From NCBI RefSeq assembly GCF_017813245.1, contig NZ_JAGIQL010000013.1, forward strand, positions 1 to 64,000: a stretch of 64,000 bases of DNA, in the 5' to 3' direction. A program made the position numbers and the translations under genes. Under the pieces are notes generated by a model, which worked only from the letters and a program-made list of their open reading frames with translations, ran no database searches and was not told the DNA's origin. This DNA is from Streptomyces montanisoli (GTDB lineage: Bacteria > Actinomycetota > Actinomycetes > Streptomycetales > Streptomycetaceae). Shown one piece after another: positions 8,046 through 15,491 of the stretch. Every line of letters starts with the position of its first letter. Within the stretch, counting starts at the first letter, position 1.

Positions 8046-9540
8046 CGACGACACGCGGCCGGTGCCCGGTTCCGCCGCGGATGTCGACCTCACGCGAGCG
8101 AGAGCCCGGCACGCGGCGCCGAGGAAGTCGCTGCTGACCAAGATCCACATACCCGCCGGCAAGGCCATGGCCCTCGCGGCGATGCCCACGGCCGTGTTCG
8201 TCGGCATGAGCCTTACGCCGAAGCTCGCCATGGCGGACGACAGCAAGGCGGCCCCGTCCACCTCGGGTGCCTGTGTGACCCGGTCGGACGAGCCCAGCGC
8301 CTCGGACTCGCCGTCGCCCTCCGCCTCGCCTTCCGACTCGCCGTCCGCGTCGGCGAGCCCGTCGTCCAGTGACGGCACGTCGTCCAAGGGCGGCAAGGAC
8401 AGCGGCAAGAGCGGCAGCGGCAAGGCTTCCGACGGCGGCAAGGCCTCCGGCGGCGGCTCGTCGGACCCGCAGCCGTCGGCGACATCCTCGGCGTCCCCCA
8501 CGCCCACGCCCGACCCCAGCACGTCGTCACCGTCGTCGCACAGCGGCAGCGGGGGCGGCGGCCTGCTCGGCGGGCTCGGCTCCGCGCTCGGCGGCCTGCT
8601 CGGCGTGCACAGCGACTCCTCGTCGCCGTCCCCGAGCGCGACGCCGTCCCACGACACCACGCCGAGCCCGTCCGCCTCGCACTCAGCGACGTCCTCCAAG
8701 GACAGCAAGGGCGACGGCGGCTCGTCCAAGGACACCTCGTCCAAGGACACCTCGGGCAAGGCCGGCGACGCGCTGGGCAAGACGGTGAAGGGCACACTCG
8801 GCGGGCTCTCCAAGGCCGCGAAGGACGCGGGAAAGTCCGCGTCGTCGTCGAAGTCGCCTTCCGCGTCGGGCTCGTCGGACAGCGGCAAGAAGGACGGCAA
8901 GGACGGCAAGGGCGACGGCTCGTCCGAGAGCGCCACCCAGTCGAAGGAACAGGCGATCAGGGACCTGCTGACGCACAAGGGCGTCAAGTTCAGCGACGCC
9001 ACGGCCGACACCAAGAGCGCGGACACCAAGGCCGGCAGCGGCTCCTGCGACGAGGGGCCCTGCGACCTGCTCCCGATCCTCAAGCCGCCCACGCAGGACG
9101 CCAACGCGCCCACCATGGCCGCCGACCCCTGGCACCTCCAGAGCAGCAATCTCAGCCTCAAGGGCCTGTGCTACCGGGGGCTCGTGGACATCAAGACCGC
9201 TTCAGGAGCGACGAAGCGGGTCATGAAGTTCACGGCGGACTCGATCGGCATCAAGGACCTGCACCAGACGGTCGACAACCGTGACGGCCATGGCAACATC
9301 GTGCGGCACACGGAGATCAAGACGAAGCCCGGTACCACCTCGACCATCGACGGCCCCGTGACCATGTACACGGAGAAGCTGTCGGGCAACCTGCTCGGCC
9401 TGCTGCCGATCACGTTCAGCCCGGACTTCCCGCCGCCGATCCAGATCCCGTCGGTGTTCTTCACCAACGCGAAGGTCGACCAGGCGGGCCAGTTCGGCGG
9501 CACGCTGAAGATGCAGGGCCTGCACAACTTCATCGACTAG
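8035..9540 (+). CDS. Secreted protein with a long Ser/Lys/Pro/Gly-rich linker and conserved C-terminal domain
   Basis: 501 residues. The N-terminal 42 residues are charged and cytoplasmic. A signal-like hydrophobic stretch (about 46-66) ends in LAMA-DD. Residues 75-300 are almost entirely Ser, Lys, Pro, Gly, Asp and Ala, with repeats such as SSKDTSSKDTSGK, and read as a disordered wall-spanning stalk. Residues 335-501 form an ordered domain (DPWHLQSSNLSLKGLCYRGL onward, ending KMQGLHNFID) with scattered cysteines. That domain is reminiscent of DUF6230, though I cannot prove homology by eye. The GTG start lies inside the DUF6114 gene. The function is not recognised. Confidence 0.75.
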   Translation: MRADDDTRPVPGSAADVDLTRARARHAAPRKSLLTKIHIPAGKAMALAAMPTAVFVGMSLTPKLAMADDSKAAPSTSGACVTRSDEPSASDSPSPSASPSDSPSASASPSSSDGTSSKGGKDSGKSGSGKASDGGKASGGGSSDPQPSATSSASPTPTPDPSTSSPSSHSGSGGGGLLGGLGSALGGLLGVHSDSSSPSPSATPSHDTTPSPSASHSATSSKDSKGDGGSSKDTSSKDTSGKAGDALGKTVKGTLGGLSKAAKDAGKSASSSKSPSASGSSDSGKKDGKDGKGDGSSESATQSKEQAIRDLLTHKGVKFSDATADTKSADTKAGSGSCDEGPCDLLPILKPPTQDANAPTMAADPWHLQSSNLSLKGLCYRGLVDIKTASGATKRVMKFTADSIGIKDLHQTVDNRDGHGNIVRHTEIKTKPGTTSTIDGPVTMYTEKLSGNLLGLLPITFSPDFPPPIQIPSVFFTNAKVDQAGQFGGTLKMQGLHNFID

Positions 9541-9560
9541 CCCGACCCGCACACGCGCGT

Positions 9561-9603
9561 GAGCGGGCCCGCCGTCCCCTCCCCGGGGGCGGCGGGCCGC
9601 TCT
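9561..9603. terminator. Bidirectional terminator between convergent genes
   Basis: GAGCGG/CCGCTC and CCCGCCG/CGGCGGG arms with CCCC/GGGG form a long stem with single-base bulges. It lies between the surface-operon stop and the MFS stop. Confidence 0.7.
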
Positions 9604-9647
9604 CACGTAGGCGTGCCCGGGCCCGCGGGACCCGGGTACGGGATGCG

Positions 9648-11006
9648 TCACTCCAGGATCACGTCCGAGGTCTCCGGTGCCCAGACGACCGAGACCAGCG
9701 CGCCCAGGACGAGGAACGCGGTGAGCGCCGTCATCGAGGTGGAGAAGCCCAGGTGGTCGATGCTCATCGGCAGCAGGAACGTGCCCGCCGCCGAACCGAC
9801 CCGGCTGACGCCGTTCAGCAGGCCGACGCCCGAGCTGCGCAGGGCCGTCGAGAACAGCTCCGGCGGGTAGACCTGGTCGAGGTTGGACGCGGCCGACATC
9901 GTAAATGTAAAGACCAGGAACAGCACGAACAGCACCACGGAGGGGCCGCCGGGCCACAGGCCCAGCGGGCCGAGCGCCAGTGCCATCACCACGAAGGAGG
10001 CGATCACGAAGCCGCGGCGGGAGAAGCGCGCCGTGAACCAGAGCCCCGCGATGCTGCCGAGCAGCAGGAAGACGTTGAGCAGCCCGTCGCCGAGGAAGCC
10101 CTCCTTGAGGTGGAACTTCGCCATGACGACGGGCAGGAACGTGTAGATCGCGAAGTACGGGATGACCTGGCAGTTGTAGTACAGGACGCCGAACGCGGTC
10201 TTGCGCCACTGGTCCGCGTCGAACAGCCGCCGGTACGAGCCCGCGGGCCGCTCGCCCGCCTCCTGCGCGGCGCCCGCGCGCGCCCCGGCCGCGATCGACT
10301 CGAAGTCGACGTGCTCGCCGATGTAGCGCGCCACGACGGCGCGCGCCTCGTCGAGGCGGCCCTTGCTCACCAGCCAGCGCGGCGACTCGGGCGTGCCGAT
10401 CCGCAGCAGCAGGACGACGGCCGCCGGCACGGCGCCGCTCGCCAGCAGCCAGCGCCAGCTGTCGCCGCCGTACCCGATCAGCCAGTTGCCGAAGAAGTAC
10501 GAGCAGATGTAGCCGACCGTCCACATCGCGGTGAGCGACGCGAGGAGGAACCCGCGCTGGCGGCGGGGGCAGAACTCGGCGACGAGTGTCGGGCCGATGG
10601 CGTAGTCCGCGCCGATGCCGATGCCGATCAGGATGCGCAGCACGAACAGCGGGCCGGCGCCCTGGACCCAGAACTGGGCGACCGAGGCGAGGGTGATCAG
10701 CAGGAAGTTCAGCATGTAGAGCTGCTGGCGGCCGATGCGGTCGGCGAGTGCGCCGAGCGAGATGCTGCCGATGAAGATGCCGATGAGGGCCGAGGCGCCG
10801 AGCAGCCCCTCCCAGACGGAGCCGAGGTGCATCTGCGGGGTGATCAGGGTGAGCGCGATCCCGATGACGCCGAGTTGGTACCCGTCGGAGAAGTTCGCGC
10901 CGAACGTCAGCGCGGTGATCTTGACGTGGAATCTGTTCAGCGGCGCGTCGTCGAAGGAGACCCTTCCGTCCTTCGTGGCCTGCGTCGTCAGGTCGTGATC
11001 AGGCAT
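9648..11006 (-). CDS. MFS transporter (metabolite:H+ symporter type)
   Basis: 452 residues with 12 predicted membrane helices. The MFS A-like motif GALADRIGRQQLY follows helix 2. PESPRWLVSKGRLDEA follows helix 6, as in sugar and aromatic-acid symporters. The large loop 6-7 holds the DADQWRKTAFG segment. The substrate is probably a small organic or aromatic acid, inferred from the divergent aromatic lyase gene. ATG 11006 is used; ATG 11024 is an alternative. A short AT-rich codon run (VFTFTM, near 9899-9914) is atypical for the genome. The gene shares an intergenic palindrome with its divergent neighbour. Confidence 0.82.
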   Translation of the reverse strand: MPDHDLTTQATKDGRVSFDDAPLNRFHVKITALTFGANFSDGYQLGVIGIALTLITPQMHLGSVWEGLLGASALIGIFIGSISLGALADRIGRQQLYMLNFLLITLASVAQFWVQGAGPLFVLRILIGIGIGADYAIGPTLVAEFCPRRQRGFLLASLTAMWTVGYICSYFFGNWLIGYGGDSWRWLLASGAVPAAVVLLLRIGTPESPRWLVSKGRLDEARAVVARYIGEHVDFESIAAGARAGAAQEAGERPAGSYRRLFDADQWRKTAFGVLYYNCQVIPYFAIYTFLPVVMAKFHLKEGFLGDGLLNVFLLLGSIAGLWFTARFSRRGFVIASFVVMALALGPLGLWPGGPSVVLFVLFLVFTFTMSAASNLDQVYPPELFSTALRSSGVGLLNGVSRVGSAAGTFLLPMSIDHLGFSTSMTALTAFLVLGALVSVVWAPETSDVILE

Positions 11007-11088
11007 CGTTCCACTTGGTCCCATCCGCGGGGGAGCCCGAAGGGCCCGCCCTCTTGCCAAGGTACTGAATAACAAGTTTCATGGAGCC

Positions 11089-11102
11089 TCATTCATGAAT
11101 GA
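11089..11102. promoter_or_regulatory. Palindrome shared by the MFS and lyase genes
   Basis: TCATTCATGAATGA is a perfect 14-bp palindrome lying 25 bp before the lyase ATG and 83 bp before the MFS start. No regulator gene adjoins it. Confidence 0.55.
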
Positions 11103-11126
11103 ATAGCTGTCAAGGAGGTGAACGGC

Positions 11127-12575
11127 ATGGATCCTGACCATGTCCGAGTCGACGGGCGCGGACTGCGGTGCGAGGAGATCGCCGCGGTCGCCAGGCGCGG
11201 CGCGTCGGTCAGCCTCGACGAGAAGGCGCTGGACCGCGCGCTCGCGGCCTACCGTGTGGCGCGGGACAGCGAGACCAAGCGCGCCGTCTACGGACGCACC
11301 ACGGGCGTCGGTGCCAACCGCCACGAGGTCGTCGACCCCGAGGCCGCCGACCAGCACGGACTGCGCCTGCTGCGCAGCCACGCGGGCACTTCGGGACCCC
11401 GCGCCCCGGAGGCCACCGTAAAGGCAACCCTGCTCATCCGCCTCAACCAGCTCGCCGCCGCGGGCAGCGGCGTCCACCCCAGGCTGCTCGAAGCGCTCGC
11501 CGCCGCGCTGCGCGAGGGCGCGGTCCCCGCGCCGCACGCGCGCGGCTCCATCGGCACCGGAGACCTGGGCGCGCTCGCCGAGATCGCGCTGACGCTCGCG
11601 GGCGAGCGGCCGTGGGGGAGCGGGCACCTCGACCCCGTGCCGATCAGCCCCGGCGACGCGCTGGCCTTCATCTCGAGCAACGCCGCGACCCTCGCCACGT
11701 CCGTGCTCGCCTGGTCCGACCTGCACCGCCTGCTGCGCGCCAGCCATGTGGTGGCCGCGCTCTCCTACGTCGCGCTGAACGGCTCGCCCGAGGCCTTCGC
11801 CACGCGCGTGCACGCGCAGCGCCCCCACCCGGGGTCCGTGCACTGCGCGGCCGAGATGCGGCGGCTGCTGTGGGGCGAGGACGAGCCGGCCGAGGGCGCG
11901 AGGCTCCAGGACCCCTTCGGGCTGCGCGCCTTCCCGCAGGTGCAGGGCCCCGCGCTGGAGGCGGCCGACGCGCTCAGGGCAATCCTGGAGATCGACGTCA
12001 ACGCCGCGGCCGAGAACCCGTTCATCGACGTGGAGAGCGGCCGGGTCTACCACCACGGCCACTTCGCGACCTCGCACCTCGCGCTCGGCCTCGACCGGCT
12101 GCGTGCCGCCCTGCACCACGTCGCCGAGCTGTCGAGCGCCCGCCTGAGCGACCTGGTGGAGCCCGACCTGACCGGCCTGCCGCCGTTCCTCGCGGACGGC
12201 CCGTCCGGCAGCTCGGGGATCATGATCCTCGAGTACGTCTCGCACGACGCGCTCAGCAGGCTGCGGCACGCGGCGTCCCCTGTGACGCTCGGCACCGCGA
12301 TCATCTCCCGCGGCCTGGAGGACCACGCGAGCTTCGCCTCGCAGGCCGCGCACAGCACGGCCGAGGCGGTCAGCGCCTACCGCACCGTCCTCGCCTGCGA
12401 ACTGGTCGGCGTGGTCAGGGCGCTCTCCCTCAGGCCGGTGCCGCTGCCGGACACGCCCGTGGCCGAGGCGCTGCGCCGCGGTTCCCAGGCGCTCCCGCTG
12501 GTGCGCGAGGACCACCCGCTGACGGCGGAGATCGCCGCCGCGGAGAACATCGTCCCGCTCCTCGCCGACCTGTGA
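11127..12575 (+). CDS. Aromatic amino acid ammonia-lyase (HAL/PAL) homologue with an altered cofactor motif
   Basis: 482 residues with the HAL/PAL fold throughout. YGRTTGVG (55-62) matches the catalytic-Tyr motif, DPFGLRAFPQVQG matches the HAL QPQVMG region, and ENPFID and LEDHASFASQAA are recognisable. The cofactor segment reads GSIGTGDLGALA (140-151) where active lyases have G-S-V-G-A-S-G-D-L. One residue is missing, and the Ala-Ser-Gly triad that cyclises to MIO is reduced to Thr-Gly. Canonical MIO chemistry is therefore doubtful. It may be a different enzyme or a non-catalytic homologue. ATG 11127 follows AAGGAGGTG at ideal spacing. It is divergent from an MFS transporter that may move its substrate or product. 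Confidence 0.8.
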   Translation: MDPDHVRVDGRGLRCEEIAAVARRGASVSLDEKALDRALAAYRVARDSETKRAVYGRTTGVGANRHEVVDPEAADQHGLRLLRSHAGTSGPRAPEATVKATLLIRLNQLAAAGSGVHPRLLEALAAALREGAVPAPHARGSIGTGDLGALAEIALTLAGERPWGSGHLDPVPISPGDALAFISSNAATLATSVLAWSDLHRLLRASHVVAALSYVALNGSPEAFATRVHAQRPHPGSVHCAAEMRRLLWGEDEPAEGARLQDPFGLRAFPQVQGPALEAADALRAILEIDVNAAAENPFIDVESGRVYHHGHFATSHLALGLDRLRAALHHVAELSSARLSDLVEPDLTGLPPFLADGPSGSSGIMILEYVSHDALSRLRHAASPVTLGTAIISRGLEDHASFASQAAHSTAEAVSAYRTVLACELVGVVRALSLRPVPLPDTPVAEALRRGSQALPLVREDHPLTAEIAAAENIVPLLADL

Positions 12576-12624
12576 CCCACCCGCGAGGCCGTGGGCGCGC
12601 GCCCCGCGAGGCCCGCACACGGCC

Positions 12625-12676
12625 GCGGGCCGCACCGTGCCCGTACCCGCCGGGGTACGAGCGCGGTGCGGCCCGC
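12625..12676. terminator. Bidirectional terminator between the lyase gene and pyk
   Basis: GCGGGCCGCACCG (12625-12637) pairs perfectly with CGGTGCGGCCCGC (12664-12676). A second small stem, GTACCC/GGGTAC, sits inside. It is placed between convergent stop codons. Confidence 0.8.
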
Positions 12677-12699
12677 GGTGCGGCCGTCTCCGCCGCCGG

Positions 12700-14127
12700 T
12701 CAGCTCTGCGCGCCGCCGAGGTGGTGCACCCTGACCATGTTGGTGGTGCCGGGGACGCCGGGGGGCGAGCCGGCCGTGATGACCATGGTGTCGCCCTCGC
12801 CGAAGCGCTGGAGCTTCGACAGCTCCACGTCCACCAGGTCGACCATCTCGTCCGTGGTGCCCACCCACGGCACGACGAACGACTCGACACCCCAGCTCAG
12901 GGCCAGCTGGTTGCGCGTGGACTCGTCGGTCGTGAACGCCAGGATCGGCTGGCAGGCGCGGTAGCGGGACAGCCGGCGCGCGGTGTCGCCCGACTGCGTG
13001 AAGGCGACCAGCGCCTTGCCGTCGAGGAAGTCGGCGATCTCGGAGGCCGCACGGGCGACGGAACCGCCCTGGGTGCGCGGCTTGCGCCCCTCGACCAGCG
13101 GTTCGAGGCCCTTGGAGAGCAGCTCCGTGTCGGCGGCCGTGACGATCTTCGACATCGTCTTGACCGTCTCGACGGGGTAGGCGCCCACCGACGACTCGGC
13201 CGACAGCATGACCGCGTCCGCGCCGTCCAGGATCGCGTTGGCGACGTCGGACGCCTCGGCGCGCGTCGGGCGGGAGTTGGTGATCATCGACTCCATCATC
13301 TGGGTCGCCACGATCACCGGCTTGGCGTTGCGGCGGCACAGCTCGATCAGCCGCTTCTGCACCATCGGGACCTTTTCGAGCGGATACTCGACGGCCAGGT
13401 CGCCGCGGGCGACCATGACGCTGTCGAACGCCGCGACGACGGCCTCCATGTTGGCGACGGCCTGCGGCTTCTCGACCTTCGCGATGACCGGGACCCGGCG
13501 CCCGACCTCGTCCATGACCTTGTGGACGTCCACGATGTCCTGCGCGTCCCGCACGAAGGAGAGCGCGACCATGTCACACCCCATGCGCAGGCCGAACCGC
13601 AGGTCCTCGATGTCCTTCTCGGACAGCGCGGGCACGTTGACCGCCGCGCCGGGCAGGTTGATGCCCTTGTGGTCCGAGATGACGCCGCCCTCGATGACCA
13701 TGGTCCGCACCTGCGGGCCCGAGACCTCGACGACCCGCAGCTCGACGTTGCCGTCGTTGATCAGGATCGGGTCGCCCTTGGCGACGTCGCCCGGCAGCCC
13801 CTTGTAGGTGGTGCCGCAGATGGACTTGTCGCCCGCGACATCCTCGGCGGTGATGGTGAACTCGTCACCGCGCACCAGCTCGACGGGGCCCTCGGCGAAG
13901 GTCTCCAGGCGGATCTTGGGCCCCTGGAGGTCGACCATCACGCCCACAGCGCGGCCGGTGTCGGCCGCCGCCTGACGGACGCGGTCGTAACGGCCCTGGT
14001 GCTCCTCGTGGCTTCCGTGGCTCATGTTGAGGCGGGCCACGTTCATGCCGGCCTCGATGAGAGCCTTCAGCTGCTCGTAGGAATCAACGGCGGGGCCCAG
14101 TGTGCAGACGATTTTGGAACGGCGCAT
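12700..14127 (-). CDS. pyk: Pyruvate kinase
   Basis: Converts phosphoenolpyruvate and ADP to pyruvate and ATP, the last step of glycolysis, in the cytoplasm. The 475-residue length is typical of the bacterial type. Family motifs are complete: KIVCTLGPA at the N-terminus, NMSHGSHEEH, DLQGPKIR, VIAKVEKPQA with the catalytic Lys, MVARGDLAVEYP, and VIVATQMMESM followed by TRAEASDVANAI. The C-terminal regulatory domain includes AFTQSGDTARRLSRYR. ATG 14127 gives the standard MRRSKIV start. It is transcribed in the same direction as pta-ackA, 74 bp downstream of ackA, so co-transcription is possible. Confidence 0.96.
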   Translation of the reverse strand: MRRSKIVCTLGPAVDSYEQLKALIEAGMNVARLNMSHGSHEEHQGRYDRVRQAAADTGRAVGVMVDLQGPKIRLETFAEGPVELVRGDEFTITAEDVAGDKSICGTTYKGLPGDVAKGDPILINDGNVELRVVEVSGPQVRTMVIEGGVISDHKGINLPGAAVNVPALSEKDIEDLRFGLRMGCDMVALSFVRDAQDIVDVHKVMDEVGRRVPVIAKVEKPQAVANMEAVVAAFDSVMVARGDLAVEYPLEKVPMVQKRLIELCRRNAKPVIVATQMMESMITNSRPTRAEASDVANAILDGADAVMLSAESSVGAYPVETVKTMSKIVTAADTELLSKGLEPLVEGRKPRTQGGSVARAASEIADFLDGKALVAFTQSGDTARRLSRYRACQPILAFTTDESTRNQLALSWGVESFVVPWVGTTDEMVDLVDVELSKLQRFGEGDTMVITAGSPPGVPGTTNMVRVHHLGGAQS

Positions 14128-14201
14128 GAGGCTGATCCTATCGGTTTGTTTCTACGCGGAATATTCCGACTGGCGGAAAGTACAAATGGGCGGCGCCCCG
14201 C

Positions 14202-15491
14202 TCAGGCGTGCCCTTCTACAGCGCTCTGGCGACCACTTTCGCGACCGCCTTCGCGACGGCTTTCGTGGGCGCCTTCGCTACCGCTTTCGCCGGCGCCGGC
14301 GAGCGCGAAGGTCTGCTGTGCGATCTCCAGCTCCTCGTCGGTCGGAATCACGGCCACCGCGACCCGGGCCCCATCCGGCGAGACGAGCCGGGGCCCGCCG
14401 CCGCGCACGGCGTTGCGTGACGGGTCCACCGCGAGCCCCAGGCCGTCGAGGCCCGCCACGGCAGCCTCCCGCACCTCCGCCGCGTTCTCGCCGACCCCCG
14501 CCGTGAAGACCACCGCGTCCACCCGGCCGAGCACCGCCAGATAGGCGCCGATGTACTTGCGCAGCCGGTGGGTGTAGATGTCGAACGCGAGGCGCGCCTC
14601 GTCGTCGCCCTCGTCGATCCTGCGGCGGATCTCGCGCATGTCGTTGTCCCCGCAGAGGCCGACGAGCCCGCTCTTCTTGTTCAGGAGTTCATCGATGGCG
14701 TCGACCTCCATCCCGGCCACCCGCGCCAGATGGAACACCACGGCCGGGTCGATGTCCCCTGACCGCGTGCCCATCACGAGCCCTTCGAGGGGCGTGAGGC
14801 CCATCGACGTGTCCACGCACCGGCCACCCGCGACGGCCGAGGCCGACGCGCCGTTGCCCAGGTGCAGCACGATCACGTTGGTGTCCTCGTACGGGCGGCC
14901 GAGCAGTTCGGCCGCCTTGCGCGACACGTACGCGTGCGACGTGCCGTGGAAGCCGTAGCGCCTGACCCTGTGCTCGTCGGCCGTCGCCCTGTCGATCGCG
15001 TACCGGGCCGCGTACTCGGGCATGGTCGTGTGGAACGCGGTGTCGAAGACGGCCACCTGCGGCAGGTCGGGGCGCAGCTCGCGCGCCTGGCGGATGCCCA
15101 GCAGATTCGCCGGGTTGTGCAGCGGCGCCACGGGCACGAGCCGTTCGATCTCGGCGATCACCTTGTCGTCGATCAGCGTCGGCTCGGTGAACCGCAGGCC
15201 GCCGTGGACCACCCGGTGGCCGATCGCCACCAGCTCGGGGGAGTCGAGGCCGAGGCCGTCCCGCGCCAGCTCGGCGGCGGCCGCGCGGAGCGCCGCGCTG
15301 TGGTCGTCGATCCGCTCCGTGTGCTCCCTGCGGGCGCCGTGGGACGGGGAGTGCGCGATGCGGGAGGTGGACTCGCCGATCCGCTCGACGAGGCCCGTGG
15401 CGAGGCGCTCGCCCCCGTTCATGTCGAGCAGCTGGTACTTCACCGACGAGGAGCCGGAGTTGAGGACCAGGACGCGGGCGGGGGTGCTCAT
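14202..15491 (-). CDS. ackA: Acetate kinase
   Basis: Interconverts acetyl phosphate and acetate with ADP/ATP; with Pta it forms the acetate/acetyl-CoA pathway. 429 residues. Motifs present are VLVLNSGSSSVKYQLL, HRVVHGGLRF, FDTAFHTTMP, RYGFHGTSH, VLHLGNGAS, DTSMGLTPLEGL and FTAGVGENA. The start overlaps the pta stop by 4 bp (15488-15491) and has an AGGAGG site inside pta, so expression is coupled. The last 30-odd residues are a Glu/Ser/Arg/Gly-rich tail beyond the usual C-terminus, encoded partly by degenerate 12-bp repeats (14234-14293). The core enzyme looks intact. Confidence 0.96.
   Translation of the reverse strand: MSTPARVLVLNSGSSSVKYQLLDMNGGERLATGLVERIGESTSRIAHSPSHGARREHTERIDDHSAALRAAAAELARDGLGLDSPELVAIGHRVVHGGLRFTEPTLIDDKVIAEIERLVPVAPLHNPANLLGIRQARELRPDLPQVAVFDTAFHTTMPEYAARYAIDRATADEHRVRRYGFHGTSHAYVSRKAAELLGRPYEDTNVIVLHLGNGASASAVAGGRCVDTSMGLTPLEGLVMGTRSGDIDPAVVFHLARVAGMEVDAIDELLNKKSGLVGLCGDNDMREIRRRIDEGDDEARLAFDIYTHRLRKYIGAYLAVLGRVDAVVFTAGVGENAAEVREAAVAGLDGLGLAVDPSRNAVRGGGPRLVSPDGARVAVAVIPTDEELEIAQQTFALAGAGESGSEGAHESRREGGRESGRQSAVEGHA
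14234..14293. repeat. Degenerate 12-bp tandem repeat encoding the AckA tail
   Basis: Five consecutive 12-bp units resembling CGCTTTCGCGAC, which vary between TTTCG and CTTCG at the core, lie at the 3' end of ackA. The period is a multiple of three, so copy-number change would keep the frame. Confidence 0.65.
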
